DNA from: Rhodopseudomonas sp. AAP120
Lineage (GTDB): Bacteria; Pseudomonadota; Alphaproteobacteria; Rhizobiales; Xanthobacteraceae
Direction: 5' to 3'
Assembly: GCF_001295845.1 (NCBI RefSeq)
Contig: NZ_LJIC01000027.1
Coordinates: 1-64,000, forward strand
Length of the DNA stretch: 64,000 bases
Positions 1 to 8,947 of this stretch are shown here, one piece after another. The notes beneath the pieces are model-generated. The model ran no database searches, was not told the DNA's origin, and saw only the letters and a list, made by a program, of their open reading frames with translations. Position numbers and translations under genes: made by a program. The stretch's first letter is position 1. The number at the start of each line of letters is the position of its first letter.

Positions 1-36
1 GTCTCCACGCGGTCGAGCGCTGCGACTCGCGGCAGC

Positions 37-76
37 CCCTCACCCCACCCCTCTCCCCGCAAGAGCGGGGCGAGGG
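37..76. repeat. short GC-rich palindromic repeat (E family)
   Basis: Inverted repeat with CTCTCCCCGC and GCGGGGCGAGG arms, preceded by a CCCTCACCCCACC tail. Related copies occur at 51198-51235 and 51325-51348. It overlaps the stop codon and the last codons of the alpha/beta hydrolase gene, so the C-terminal tail of that protein is repeat-derived. Confidence 0.7.
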
Positions 77-999
77 AGCGCGCTGCCGGTGTGGCCGCAC
101 GTCGCCACGAACTCGTTCACCTGCATTCGTACCTGATCGAGGTGGGTGAACAGGCTGACGTGTTCCCCGCCGGCGATCGCCAGCAATTCGCCGTGCAAAG
201 CCTCGCGAGCGACGCGCTCGGCGTGGGCGAACGGCACCACGGTGTCGCTGGTGCCGTGAATGGCCAGCAACGGCGGCGACAGGGCCGAGACGTCGATCGG
301 CTCCATCGCACCGAAGTAAGCCGTGTCGCTGAGCGTGCCGGGCAGTCGCTCGGCCATTCGGGTGAACACGCTGGCCTGCAGTTCGCGCAGCATCGTGCCT
401 GCGACCGGATCGGTCAGCGTCTTTGTACGCAGCGCCGGGTCGCGGATCGAGCGGCGGGCGGATTTTTCCGGACTGCGCAGCGCTGCCCAGCGCAGCAGCG
501 CGACCAGTGGTGGCAGGCGGGCGATCAGTCGCATCATCGGCAGCCGCGTGCGAACCTGCTCGGGCACGTCGAGGGTGCCGGTGCAGCAGGAGATCAGCAC
601 GATGCCGGCGCAGCGCGTCGGGTGGCGCAGCGCAAAGTGCAGCGCCGATGGGCCGCCGGCGGAGACCGCGACGACCATCGCTTTGTCGATCTTCAGCGCA
701 TCGAGCAGCGCCGCGTAGAGGTCGGCTTGCGCCTCCGGCATCGCGCCGCTGGCTTGCGGTGTGCCGAGATAGCCCGGCCGCGACAGCGCCAGCACGCGAG
801 TTGGCGGATCGTCGCCGAGCGCAGCGCGGGCGAGCAGCAGGCTCTGGTCGCATCCGCCCATGCCGCCGTGCAGCGCCAGCACGGCGGGGCCGGTGCAGCG
901 GTCGATCAGTTCGATCGGGCCTCGATGAGTGGAAACAACGATGGGAGTGAGCGGGGATGCGCGCAAAGCCGCGCGCCCGCCGGAGACGGGAGCAGACAT
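40..999 (-). CDS. alpha/beta hydrolase
   Basis: A 319-residue alpha/beta-hydrolase-fold enzyme, probably a cytoplasmic esterase or related hydrolase of unknown substrate. The oxyanion-loop HGGMGG is at residues 44-49 and the nucleophile elbow AVSAG puts Ser113 in the catalytic position (Ala replaces the usual first Gly). Asp252 (GTSDTVVPF) and His280 (GGEH) complete a plausible triad. The last ~17 residues, rich in Ala, Pro and Gly, are encoded by a dispersed palindromic repeat and are probably not part of the fold. The gene stands apart from the DUF2087 gene next to it, with 30 bp between them on the same strand. Family is clear; reaction is not. Confidence 0.85.
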   Translation of the reverse strand: MSAPVSGGRAALRASPLTPIVVSTHRGPIELIDRCTGPAVLALHGGMGGCDQSLLLARAALGDDPPTRVLALSRPGYLGTPQASGAMPEAQADLYAALLDALKIDKAMVVAVSAGGPSALHFALRHPTRCAGIVLISCCTGTLDVPEQVRTRLPMMRLIARLPPLVALLRWAALRSPEKSARRSIRDPALRTKTLTDPVAGTMLRELQASVFTRMAERLPGTLSDTAYFGAMEPIDVSALSPPLLAIHGTSDTVVPFAHAERVAREALHGELLAIAGGEHVSLFTHLDQVRMQVNEFVATCGHTGSALPRPALAGRGVG

Positions 1000-1029
1000 G
1001 ATTGCCTCTTCAGAAAAGCGCGTGCGGCG

Positions 1030-1575
1030 TCAGGCGGCGAGGCGCGGAGCGAGGTGGCGGATCAGGGCCAATGCCTCGGCCGGCGGGCGTTGCTCGATGC
1101 GGCGATAGATCCGGCCATCGGGCCTGCGCGTCATCAGGCCGTGGTCGCACAATGCGCGGCGCAGCAGCGCGTGGTCGCCAAAATTGTGATGGCCGGCGAG
1201 TAGCGCCGTGAGTTGCTTCTCGCTGAGCTCGCGGCCGCGTGGGATCCGCGACCACAACACCCACAGCCCGAGTTCGGCGTGGCTCGCCTTCGACGGCCAG
1301 CGCAGCAGGCTGCCGGCGGCATCGAAGTGCCGTGCGACGCGCTCGATGCGCTGATGGTCGATCACCGGTGCCGGTTCGGGCGCACGCGCCAGACGATCGC
1401 CGGCTTCATGCTGGGCGCGAAAATGCTGGAAATTGCGGAAGCCTGCCGAGCGCGCCAACAGGTTCAGCATCTCGACATGGCCGAGCTTGTGGCCCTGCGC
1501 GTCGAGTTCGCGATTGAGCGCGCGCGCCAGCGCGGAGACATCCTGGGCGGCGTAGGGGAAAACAGTGCGGGTCAT
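1030..1575 (-). CDS. DUF2087 domain-containing protein
   Basis: A 181-residue cytoplasmic protein. I chose the ATG giving MTRTVFPYAAQ, preceded by a GAGG ribosome site; the open frame runs further upstream but that part is low-complexity and Arg/Pro rich. The N-terminal half (about 1-90) looks like a helical domain with GHVEMLNLLARSAGF. The C-terminal half holds the DUF2087-type stretch with WSRIPRGRELSEKQ and FGDHALLRRALCDHGL followed by RRPDGRIYRR, which resembles a winged-helix fold. Known family members have been linked to transcription control, but no function is proven. It may be co-transcribed with the hydrolase just downstream. Confidence 0.75.
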   Translation of the reverse strand: MTRTVFPYAAQDVSALARALNRELDAQGHKLGHVEMLNLLARSAGFRNFQHFRAQHEAGDRLARAPEPAPVIDHQRIERVARHFDAAGSLLRWPSKASHAELGLWVLWSRIPRGRELSEKQLTALLAGHHNFGDHALLRRALCDHGLMTRRPDGRIYRRIEQRPPAEALALIRHLAPRLAA

Positions 1576-2016
1576 GACCTCATCCTCGATCGTGCCGAAC
1601 GGACAAGTCGATGGTCGCTGACTTTCGACGCGGCACGGGACAAGTGTCTGCCGATCAGGAAACGTGGCAGGTTTAGCTCCCCTCGCGGGGCAGCGACGCC
1701 TTGGTGAACTGCCGACCAGTGCGCGGGGAAATACATCGGTCACGCCGACATTGCAAGCATCGCGTGTAAACGCGCGCTGAGCAGCGCTGCGTCGCGCGCT
1801 GCTTGACGGCGCCGGGCACCGCAAGTATCAACTCGCCGCATGATCAACGCGACCACCATCGCCAAAGCCCGCCGTCGCCGCATTCCCGCGGCTCGGGCCA
1901 ACGCGCGCGTCTGACAGCGTTGCCCCTGCCGCCGGTCTCGGTCCGCGGCAGGTTGATCTCTCCCCCTCCAAACGCGAACTGATCCCGGCGGCTCCGCCTT
2001 CAACCAGGAGCCAGCC
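1576..2016. other. intergenic region, divergent promoters; possible Arg-rich leader peptide
   Basis: No conventional gene. It separates the leftward DUF2087 gene from the rightward paiB-like/argC group. A 24-codon frame at 1840-1914 (+) would encode a peptide starting MINATTIAKA and containing six Arg residues, four in a row. It is followed by a perfect 8-bp-stem hairpin at 1925-1952 (CCTGCCGC/GCGGCAGG). No good ribosome site precedes the frame and no T-run follows the hairpin, so a leader role is speculative. Confidence 0.3.
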
Positions 2017-2685
2017 ATGTACGTGCCGCCCGCCTTCAAGCCCGATCGATCCGCCTGCCTCGCCTTCGCGGCGGCGCGCGGCTTCGGTCTCGTCTGCGCC
2101 CATGACGGCCGCAAGCCGGTGGCGTCGCCGCTGCCGTTCGCGATCGACTATTCCAGCGACGGCACGCCGCTGCTGTCGTTCCATGTCGCGCGCGGCAATC
2201 CGCTCGCGGCGCTGGCCGACAGCCGCACGCCGTGGCTGATGGCGGTGAGCGGGCCGGGTGCCTATGTGTCGGCGGACTGGTACGCCTCGCCGGATCAGGT
2301 GCCGACCTGGCTGTATCAGAGCGTGCATCTGACAGGTCCGGCGGCGGTGATGTCGGAGGCGGAACGCGACGCGCATCTTGACGAGGTCAGCGCTGTCTTC
2401 GAAAGCTCCCTGGCGCCGAAGCCGTCGTGGCGGGCGTCGAAGATGACAGCCGGACGACTGAACGCGATGAAGAAGGCTATCGTGGGCGTGATGATGCGGG
2501 TGGATGTGGTGGAGGGCAGCTTCAAGCTGAACCAGCACAAATCCGACGCCGATCACATCGCGGTCGCAAATGCACTGGCGGCGCGGCCCGATCCGGCCTC
2601 GCAGGCGATCGCCGCGCAAATGATCGCGCTGCGGCCGCAACTCGATTACAACTCCGCGGCGCTGATCGCCGAGCCGGCCCTGTAA
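2017..2685 (+). CDS. PaiB-like FMN-binding negative transcriptional regulator
   Basis: 222 residues, the usual length for the PaiB/FMN_bind_2 family, which has a split-barrel flavin-binding fold like pyridoxamine-phosphate oxidases. The N-terminus MYVPPAFKP, the segment [11 protein letters not shown] and the later [10 protein letters not shown] are family hallmarks; [15 protein letters not shown] matches the conserved C-terminal segment. Bacillus PaiB acts with PaiA in polyamine and sporulation control; here no PaiA partner is adjacent, so the role is inferred from family only. A GGAG site (CAGGAGCCAGCC) precedes the ATG. argC starts 10 bp downstream, suggesting co-transcription. Confidence 0.85.
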   Translation: MYVPPAFKPDRSACLAFAAARGFGLVCAHDGRKPVASPLPFAIDYSSDGTPLLSFHVARGNPLAALADSRTPWLMAVSGPGAYVSADWYASPDQVPTWLYQSVHLTGPAAVMSEAERDAHLDEVSAVFESSLAPKPSWRASKMTAGRLNAMKKAIVGVMMRVDVVEGSFKLNQHKSDADHIAVANALAARPDPASQAIAAQMIALRPQLDYNSAALIAEPAL

Positions 2686-2695
2686 GGAACCGAAG

Positions 2696-3685
2696 ATGAC
2701 CCTGACGGATACCCCGACCACCAACGCCGCCACCGCCGGCAAGCCGGCCGTGTTCATCGACGGCGCCGCCGGCACCACCGGGCTCGGAATCCGCGAGCGG
2801 CTGGCGCGCGACGGCCAGGTCGTCGTGAAGGACATCGCCGAGGACAAGCGCAAGGACCCGGCCGCCAAGCGCGCGCTGATGGCCGAGGTTGATCTCGTCA
2901 TTTTGTGCCTTCCCGACGATGCCGCCAAGGAAACCGTCGCGGTGATCGACGGCATGGGCAGCGAGGCGCCGAAGGTGCTCGACGCCTCGACCGCGTTCCG
3001 CGTCGCGCCGGACTGGGTCTACGGCTTCGCCGAACTGGCGCCGGACCAGGCCGACAAGATCCGCGGCGCACGCAAGGTGTCGAATCCGGGCTGCTATCCG
3101 ACCGGATCGATCGCGCTGCTGCGGCCGCTGGTGGATGCCGGGCTGATCCCGGCGGACTATCCGATCTCGATCAACGCCGTCAGCGGCTATTCGGGCGGCG
3201 GCAAGTCGATGATCTCGGCCTATGAGGCCGGCACCGCACCGGCGTTCGAACTCTACGGCCTCGGCCTCGCGCACAAGCATCTCGCCGAGACGCAGAAGTA
3301 CTCGGGCCTGACGCGGCGGCCGATCTTCATTCCGTCGGTTGGCAACTTCCGTCAGGGCATGCTGGTGTCGGTGCCGCTGCATCTCGACACGCTGCCGGGC
3401 AAGCCGTCGGTCAATGATGTGCACGCAACGCTGGCGAAGCGCTATGCGGGCAGCGCCTATGTGTCGGTGGCACCGCTCGACAGCGCCGCCAATGCCGGCG
3501 GCCGGATCGAGCCGGAGGCGCTGAACGAGACCAACAAGCTCGAGCTCTACGTGTTCGGCAGCGAACCGCAGCATCAGGCCGTGCTGGTGGCGCGGCTGGA
3601 CAACCTCGGCAAGGGCGCGTCCGGCGCGGCGGTGCAGAACCTGCGGCTGATGCTGGGCCTGCCGGACAGCGACGACTCCAAGTAA
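2696..3685 (+). CDS. argC: N-acetyl-gamma-glutamyl-phosphate reductase
   Basis: Third step of arginine biosynthesis: NADPH-dependent reduction of N-acetyl-gamma-glutamyl phosphate to the semialdehyde, in the cytoplasm. 329 residues, matching the shorter (type 2) AGPR family. The NADP loop GAAGTTG lies at 23-29, the catalytic Cys is Cys133 in SNPGCYPTG, and the later SVGNFRQGM and [23 protein letters not shown] are typical. It starts 10 bp after the paiB-like gene and is followed 9 bp later by a methyltransferase, so all three may form one transcript. No other arg gene is in the window. Confidence 0.95.
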   Translation: MTLTDTPTTNAATAGKPAVFIDGAAGTTGLGIRERLARDGQVVVKDIAEDKRKDPAAKRALMAEVDLVILCLPDDAAKETVAVIDGMGSEAPKVLDASTAFRVAPDWVYGFAELAPDQADKIRGARKVSNPGCYPTGSIALLRPLVDAGLIPADYPISINAVSGYSGGGKSMISAYEAGTAPAFELYGLGLAHKHLAETQKYSGLTRRPIFIPSVGNFRQGMLVSVPLHLDTLPGKPSVNDVHATLAKRYAGSAYVSVAPLDSAANAGGRIEPEALNETNKLELYVFGSEPQHQAVLVARLDNLGKGASGAAVQNLRLMLGLPDSDDSK

Positions 3686-3694
3686 GGGCTGCGC

Positions 3695-4297
3695 ATGACC
3701 ACGGCTTTCGACGCCGACACGCTGGCGTTCTATCAGGGCAACGCCGCCGACTACGCGGCGTGGAGCAAGCACCGCCACGTCCGCCTCAACGCGTTCCTCG
3801 AGCGGTTGCCGGCGGGCGCGGCGATCCTCGAACTCGGCTGCGGCGCCGGCGCGGATTCGGCGCATATGATTGCGCAGGGCTTTGCGGTCCGCCCGACCGA
3901 TGGGTCGCCGCAGATGGCGGCGCAGGCCGCGCAGCGGCTTGGCCGCGAGGTCGAGACGCTGCTGTTTCATCAGCTCGATGACATCGCGCTGTACGATGGC
4001 GTCTGGGCCAATGCCTGCCTGCTGCACGTGCCGCGTGACGAACTCGGCGGCGTGCTGACGCGGATCTGGCGGGCGCTGAAGCCGGGCGGCTGGTTCTATG
4101 CCAGCTACAAAGGCGGCGAGGGCGAGGGGCGCGACAAGCTGGCGCGCTACTACAACTACCCGACCGAGGCCTGGCTGCGCGAGCGGTACGGCGAAGCCGG
4201 CGCGTGGTCGTCGCTGGCGATCGATGCCAACCAGGATACCGGCTTCGACAACAAGCCGGCTGAGATCCTGCATGTGACCGTGCAGAAAGCCGCCTGA
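3695..4297 (+). CDS. class I SAM-dependent methyltransferase
   Basis: 200-residue cytoplasmic methyltransferase of the small Methyltransf_11/25 kind. Motif I is AILELGCGAGADS near residues 45-57, with an acidic end of strand 2 at PTDGSPQMAAQA and a post-motif region WANACLLHVPRDEL. The segment ALKPGGWFYASYKGG is the usual motif near strand 5. The target cannot be told from sequence. It closely follows argC, probably as the last gene of that transcript. Confidence 0.85.
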   Translation: MTTAFDADTLAFYQGNAADYAAWSKHRHVRLNAFLERLPAGAAILELGCGAGADSAHMIAQGFAVRPTDGSPQMAAQAAQRLGREVETLLFHQLDDIALYDGVWANACLLHVPRDELGGVLTRIWRALKPGGWFYASYKGGEGEGRDKLARYYNYPTEAWLRERYGEAGAWSSLAIDANQDTGFDNKPAEILHVTVQKAA

Positions 4298-4300
4298 TAC

Positions 4301-4317
4301 CTCTGGTACTTACCAGA
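4301..4317. promoter_or_regulatory. perfect inverted repeat, lux-box-like operator candidate
   Basis: Positions 4302-4317 form a perfect 7+2+7 palindrome, TCTGGTA-CT-TACCAGA. The wider segment from 4301 also fits the CT-N12-AG spacing used to describe LuxR-family binding sites. It lies 123-139 bp before the radical SAM start codon and just after the methyltransferase stop. The palindrome is directly visible; the link to a LuxR-type regulator is inference. Confidence 0.4.
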
Positions 4318-4412
4318 ACTGATCAGTCCGGCTCACGCCCCCTGTCTAGCTTGCTAACGCTCTGAGTGTTGCGCCAAGCTGTCCCCACGATGTCGGCATG
4401 CGACGTCGCGTT

Positions 4413-4426
4413 GTGCATTATTGCAC
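4413..4426. promoter_or_regulatory. inverted repeat in the 5' leader of the radical SAM gene
   Basis: A perfect GTGCA-TTAT-TGCAC palindrome ends 13 bp before the chosen ATG at 4440, directly upstream of the AGGGGA ribosome site. It could be an operator or a small RNA hairpin affecting translation initiation. Confidence 0.35.
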
Positions 4427-4439
4427 GTTAGGGGACGCC

Positions 4440-6257
4440 ATGGATGTGTTGCAGCCGATCCTCGAGCAAGCTCCTGCGCCGCGCGCGACCAAACGGTTTC
4501 AGGTCGCGCTGATCAAGCCGTCGCACTACGACGATGACGGCTACGTCATCCAGTGGGTGCGCGCCTTCATCCCGTCGAACTCGCTGGCGGTGGTGTACAG
4601 CCTAGTCGAAGACTCGCGGCAGCGCCGGGCGCTCGGCGACGACGTCGAGATCGACATCACCGCGGCCGACGAGATCAACACCCGCACGCGGATTCCGCAG
4701 ATCATCGAGCGTTTTCGCGCGCATCAGTTCTTCGGGCTGGTGTTTCTGGTCGGAGTCCAGTCCAATCAGTTTCCACGTGCGCTGGATATCGCGCGGCCGC
4801 TGCGGGCGGCTGGCGTTCCGGTGGCGATCGGCGGCTTCCACGTCTCCGGCTGCGTGGCGATGCTGCCGGGCATTCAGAAGGACCTGCAGGACGCGCTCGA
4901 TCTCGGCGTGACGCTGTATGCCGGCGAGCTCGAAGGCCGCTGCGACGAGCTGCTGCGCGATGCGGCGGCCGGTCGGCTGCAGCCGATGTACAACTATCTG
5001 CACGACCTGCCGGCGTTGGAAGGCGCGCCGACGCCGCTGCTGCCGCGCAAATATCTCAAGGGCACGTTCAGCCTGCAGACCTCGTTCGACGCCGGGCGCG
5101 GTTGTCCGTATCAGTGTTCGTTCTGCACCATCATCAACGTGCAGGGCCGCAAGTCACGCGGGCGTAGCGCGGACGATATCGAGCGGCTGGTGCGCGCCAA
5201 CATGGCGCAGGGCGTCAACTGGTTCTTCATGACCGACGACAATTTCGCCCGCAACAAGGACTGGGAGCTGATCCTCGATCGGTTGGCAGCGCTGCGCAAA
5301 GAGTTCGCCGCGGCCGGGCAGAAGGACATCAAGCTGGTGATCCAGGTCGACACCCTGTGCCACAAGATCGACGACTTCATCGAGAAGGCGCGGGCGGCCG
5401 GCGTGGTGCGGACGTTTCTTGGGTTGGAGAGTATCAATCCGGAGAATCTGGCGTCGGCGAAGAAGCGGCAGAACAAGATCACTGAGTATCGCCAGATGCT
5501 GCTGGCGTGGAAGCAGGCCGGGGTGATCACTTACGCCGGCTACATTCTCGGCTTTCCGCACGACACGCCGGCGAGCATCGCCGAGGACATCGCGATCATC
5601 CAGAAGGAACTGCCGCTCGATATCCTGGAGTTCTTCTGCCTGACGCCACTGCCGGGCTCGGAGGATCACCAGCGCCTGTTCAAGGAGGGCGCGCCGATGG
5701 ATGCCGACCTCAACCGCTTCGATATCGAGCATGCCGTCACCGCGCATCCGAAGATGAGCCGGGACGAGTGGCAGGGCACATACTTCAAGGCGTGGGATCT
5801 GTACTACTCGGCCGAGCACATCGAGCGTCTGCTGCGCCGCGCGGCCGCCACCGGCGGAGGGGTCTCAAGACTGGCGTCGATGATCTTCCTGTTCTCGTCG
5901 ATGGTGAAGATCGAGCGCGTCCACCCGCTGCAGGGCGGCATCCTGCGGCTGAAGTATCGGCGCGATCGCCGGCCGACGCTGCCGACCGAGACGCCGTGGC
6001 TGTTCTACCTGAAGCTGGTGTTCGGCACCGCCTTCAAGCTCGGCCAGAGCCTGCGGCACTGGCTGTGGATCGACAGCCTACGCCGTAAGATCCTGAGCGA
6101 CCCGGACCGCGCCGGCTACGTCGACGCGGCGATCACCCCGGTCGATGAGCATGAGGTCGATGAGTTGGAGCTGTTCACCCACAGCCAGGCCGCCCACGAC
6201 GCCGTCGAGCACATCCGCAAGGTCGAGAAGCTGACTCACGCGAAGTCGGTGGCGTAG
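4440..6257 (+). CDS. radical SAM protein with B12-binding-like N-terminal domain
   Basis: 605 residues from the ATG at 4440, chosen because AGGGGA lies just upstream; an in-frame ATG 42 bp earlier is less likely. The N-terminal ~190 residues resemble a cobalamin-binding Rossmann domain (AIGGFHVSG) as in B12-dependent radical SAM enzymes, but I do not see a clear DxHxxG histidine ligand motif. The iron-sulfur motif CPYQCSFC places Cys222, Cys226 and Cys229 as [4Fe-4S] ligands. FMTDDNF and FLGLESI are further radical SAM core motifs. The C-terminal ~150 residues are basic, with hydrophobic stretches near ASMIFLFSSMV and LFYLKLVFGTAFKLG that may contact the membrane. The substrate is unknown and no pathway partners are adjacent. 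Confidence 0.8.
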   Translation: MDVLQPILEQAPAPRATKRFQVALIKPSHYDDDGYVIQWVRAFIPSNSLAVVYSLVEDSRQRRALGDDVEIDITAADEINTRTRIPQIIERFRAHQFFGLVFLVGVQSNQFPRALDIARPLRAAGVPVAIGGFHVSGCVAMLPGIQKDLQDALDLGVTLYAGELEGRCDELLRDAAAGRLQPMYNYLHDLPALEGAPTPLLPRKYLKGTFSLQTSFDAGRGCPYQCSFCTIINVQGRKSRGRSADDIERLVRANMAQGVNWFFMTDDNFARNKDWELILDRLAALRKEFAAAGQKDIKLVIQVDTLCHKIDDFIEKARAAGVVRTFLGLESINPENLASAKKRQNKITEYRQMLLAWKQAGVITYAGYILGFPHDTPASIAEDIAIIQKELPLDILEFFCLTPLPGSEDHQRLFKEGAPMDADLNRFDIEHAVTAHPKMSRDEWQGTYFKAWDLYYSAEHIERLLRRAAATGGGVSRLASMIFLFSSMVKIERVHPLQGGILRLKYRRDRRPTLPTETPWLFYLKLVFGTAFKLGQSLRHWLWIDSLRRKILSDPDRAGYVDAAITPVDEHEVDELELFTHSQAAHDAVEHIRKVEKLTHAKSVA

Positions 6258-6395
6258 GGCGCACCCTCCGCGCCTCTCGAGATTCCGGGCTCGCGGGCTT
6301 GCGCACGCGCCCCGGAATGACTCGCGGAGAGGATATTCTCAACGCGCAGATGCCGTGCTTAAATTCCGGCTCGGTTAGCATTTTGCGGAGGCGGC

Positions 6396-6758
6396 ATGAC
6401 GTCGACGCCGGTTCTGGTGATTTTGAGCGCGGCGACGGCGCTCGGGCTGTATCTCGGGCTGTTGTATCTGCGCGGCGAGCGCAAGCAGGGGCTGGTGGCG
6501 CTGCATCTGCTGCTCGGATTCGGCGGGCTGGAGACACTGGTGATGCTGCTGCACGGCACGCCGGATGGCGCGACTGCCACCGGCAGCCTGTCGTTCGGCA
6601 AGGTCGCAGCCGGACTGTTCGCCGTCTCCGCATTTTCCGGCTTCATCGCCGCGCTGGCGCGGCGTTCGCCGGTGGCCGCCAACGTGTTGCTCGGCACTCA
6701 CGTCACCGTCGGGCTGGCCGGCTTCGCGCTGGTGCTGGCCTGGGTGACGGGGACGTAG
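6396..6758 (+). CDS. small four-helix membrane protein
   Basis: 120-residue integral membrane protein with four hydrophobic segments: VLVILSAATALGLYLGLLYL, LVALHLLLGFGGLETLVMLL, a third around VAAGLFAVSAFSGFIAALA, and a C-terminal one around THVTVGLAGFALVLAWV. I do not recognise a named family. A GCGGAGG ribosome site precedes the ATG. It is followed at once by a palindromic repeat and the convergent PHA synthase gene. Function unknown. Confidence 0.7.
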   Translation: MTSTPVLVILSAATALGLYLGLLYLRGERKQGLVALHLLLGFGGLETLVMLLHGTPDGATATGSLSFGKVAAGLFAVSAFSGFIAALARRSPVAANVLLGTHVTVGLAGFALVLAWVTGT

Positions 6759-6765
6759 CTGACGT

Positions 6766-6838
6766 GTCATTGCGAGCGTAGCGAAGCAATCCAGCCGCGC
6801 TGCAGGGGGCTGGATTGCTTCGCTTCGCTCGCAATGAC
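6766..6838. repeat. dispersed palindromic repeat, family A
   Basis: Long inverted repeat with arms beginning GTCATTGCGAGCG and ending CGCTCGCAATGAC, each about 29 bp, around a short GC-rich loop. It lies between convergent genes and could also act as a transcription end. Family members: 13639-13752 and 59273-59351. Confidence 0.85.
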
Positions 6839-6852
6839 GGGGAGGGGCCGTT

Positions 6853-8670
6853 CTACGACCGCACGCGCACGTAACTTCCCGGCGCGTCCTCGATCGGCGG
6901 GAAGGCTTCGGTGCCGACGGCGCGGGCAGGGACCCGCTCCGCGTCGAACTGTTCGATCCAGGCGCGCCAGTCTGGCCACCACGAGCCCTTGTGCTCCTGC
7001 GCGCCCTTCAGCCATTCGGCGACCGAGCCGGCGTGGATGTTGTCGTTGGTCCAGAACTGGTACTTGTTCGCCGCCGGTGGGTTGATCACGCCGGCGATGT
7101 GGCCGGAGCCGGACAGCACGTATTTGACGGGCCCGCCGAAGAACTGCGAGCCGTACAGCACCGATTCCGCTGGGGCGATGTGGTCCTCGCGGGTGGCGAG
7201 GTTGTAGATCGGCACCTTGACCTTGGTGAGGTCGAGCTGGGTGTTGTCGAGCACCATGGTGCCGGCCGACAGCTTGTTGTCGAGATAGCAATTGCGCAGA
7301 TAGTAGGAATGGTTCGCCGCCGGCATCCGGGTCGCGTCGGAATTCCAGTGCAGCAGATCGAACGCCGCGGGCGGCTGGCCTTTCAGATAGTTGTTGACCA
7401 CGTAGGACCAGATCAGGTCGTTCGGCCGCAGCATGTTGAAGGCCATCGCCATTTTGGCGCCTTCGAGCACGCCGGTCGACTGCATGTCGCGCTCCAGCGC
7501 CGAGATCTGCTCCTCGTCGACGAACACCGTGAGATCGCCCGCATGGGTGAAGTCGACCTGGGTGGTCAGGAACGTCGCCGAGGTGACGCGCTGGCGCCGC
7601 CGTTCGGCCAGCCAGGCGAGGGTGGACGCCAGCAGCGTGCCGCCCACGCAATAGCCGATGGTGTGCACCTTGAGCTCGCCGGTGACCTTCTCGACCACGT
7701 CCATGGCGGTCAGCGGGCCGAGCTTCATGTAGTCGGCGAAGCTCTTGTCGCCGAGGCTCTTGTCCGGGTTGACCCAAGAGATCACGAACACGGTCAGGCC
7801 CTGGTCGACGCAGAACTTGATGAAGGATTTTTCTGGCTTGAGGTCGAGGATGTAGAACTTGTTGATCCACGGCGGCACGATCAGCAGCGGCGTGCGCAGC
7901 ACCGTTTCGGTCGACGGCGCGTACTGGATCAGCTGCATGATCTCGTTCTGGTAGATCACTTTGCCGGGCGTGGTGGCGATGTTGACGCCGACCTCGAGGT
8001 TGCTCGGATCGGACTGGCGGATTTTCAGATGGCCTTTGCCGGCGACGATGTCTTCGGCCAGCATCTTCATGCCGCGCACCAGATTGTCGCCGTTGTGCTC
8101 CAGCGTGGTCCGCGTCAGCTCCGGGCTGGTCGCCACGAAGTTGGAGGGGGACAGCGCGTTGGTGATCTGCTGAATATAGAACGCGGCCTTCTTCTTGGTG
8201 TGCGGGTCGAGCCCGTCGGCTTTGTCGACCAGCTCGTTGGCCCATTGCGAGGTCAGCAGATAGGCCTGCATCAGAAATTCGTAGAAATGATTGCTGCGCC
8301 AGGACGGATCAGCGAACCGTTTGTCACGCGGCGGTGGCTCGATGGTCGGCTCGACCTTCTCGCCGGACAGCTTGCGCGAGGCATTGCCCCACAGATCCAG
8401 ATAGGACTTGCCGAGCTTGGCCTGCAGTTCGGCGGCGCGCGCCTGGTCCGAGGTCCAATACTCGGCGACGCGGGTGAGGGTCTTCACCATCTCGGTGAGT
8501 TCGGCAGGGGGCTGTCCGCTGTCGGCCGGCTCCCGCGGCTTCAGCATCGCTGCCAGCGCTTGGCCGCCGGTTTCCATCGCCTGCGCCAGATTACGCGCGA
8601 AAGCCTCGGGATCGAACTTCTTCGCGGTCGCTGTTTCTGGTAGCATGTCACTCATCGGCGGACGCTTCAT
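6853..8670 (-). CDS. phaC: class I poly(3-hydroxyalkanoate) polymerase
   Basis: 605 residues, the normal size for a class I PHA synthase, which polymerises 3-hydroxyacyl-CoA into storage polyester at the granule surface. The lipase-box-like GYCVGG gives catalytic Cys341, with Asp and His completing the triad in the C-terminal alpha/beta-hydrolase domain ([12 protein letters not shown] holds the His). The N-terminal domain includes [12 protein letters not shown] and [15 protein letters not shown], which are strongly conserved. A second ATG five codons downstream (MSDML) is an alternative start. No phaA, phaB or phasin gene is adjacent; a candidate PhaR-type site lies upstream. Confidence 0.95.
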   Translation of the reverse strand: MKRPPMSDMLPETATAKKFDPEAFARNLAQAMETGGQALAAMLKPREPADSGQPPAELTEMVKTLTRVAEYWTSDQARAAELQAKLGKSYLDLWGNASRKLSGEKVEPTIEPPPRDKRFADPSWRSNHFYEFLMQAYLLTSQWANELVDKADGLDPHTKKKAAFYIQQITNALSPSNFVATSPELTRTTLEHNGDNLVRGMKMLAEDIVAGKGHLKIRQSDPSNLEVGVNIATTPGKVIYQNEIMQLIQYAPSTETVLRTPLLIVPPWINKFYILDLKPEKSFIKFCVDQGLTVFVISWVNPDKSLGDKSFADYMKLGPLTAMDVVEKVTGELKVHTIGYCVGGTLLASTLAWLAERRRQRVTSATFLTTQVDFTHAGDLTVFVDEEQISALERDMQSTGVLEGAKMAMAFNMLRPNDLIWSYVVNNYLKGQPPAAFDLLHWNSDATRMPAANHSYYLRNCYLDNKLSAGTMVLDNTQLDLTKVKVPIYNLATREDHIAPAESVLYGSQFFGGPVKYVLSGSGHIAGVINPPAANKYQFWTNDNIHAGSVAEWLKGAQEHKGSWWPDWRAWIEQFDAERVPARAVGTEAFPPIEDAPGSYVRVRS

Positions 8671-8748
8671 CCCTGCTCAAGATCTTACACGTTTTTGTCT
8701 TTATGCCGCCGATGATGACATAGTTCTGTAAATGTCGCTGAACTGGAT

Positions 8749-8766
8749 GTGCTGCACTGCGACAAT
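8749..8766. promoter_or_regulatory. candidate PhaR-type TGC/GCA operator upstream of phaC
   Basis: GTGCTGCACTGCGACAAT lies about 80 bp upstream of the phaC start. PhaR repressors of PHA genes bind TGC-rich, GCA-containing elements, and this segment has that character. The match is approximate and made by eye. Confidence 0.3.
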
Positions 8767-8947
8767 TTGCGCTTGATTTGGCCACATTGGCATCTCACTG
8801 ACTCGGCGTGCTGCGGGTGTGCTTGCAGCTGGAATAAGGTTTTACGGCGCCGCGGGTTCGGCTATGTGACGATTCATGCTTGGGCGCGCGGCCGTTCGCC
8901 GCCGCAAGGTCGGGGATGACGGTTTGCGGGTGACCACACAGAGGGCG

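Noticed and set aside
6991-8643. 550-codon plus-strand frame opposite phaC
   Set aside because: phaC on the other strand has full catalytic motifs; this frame has none.
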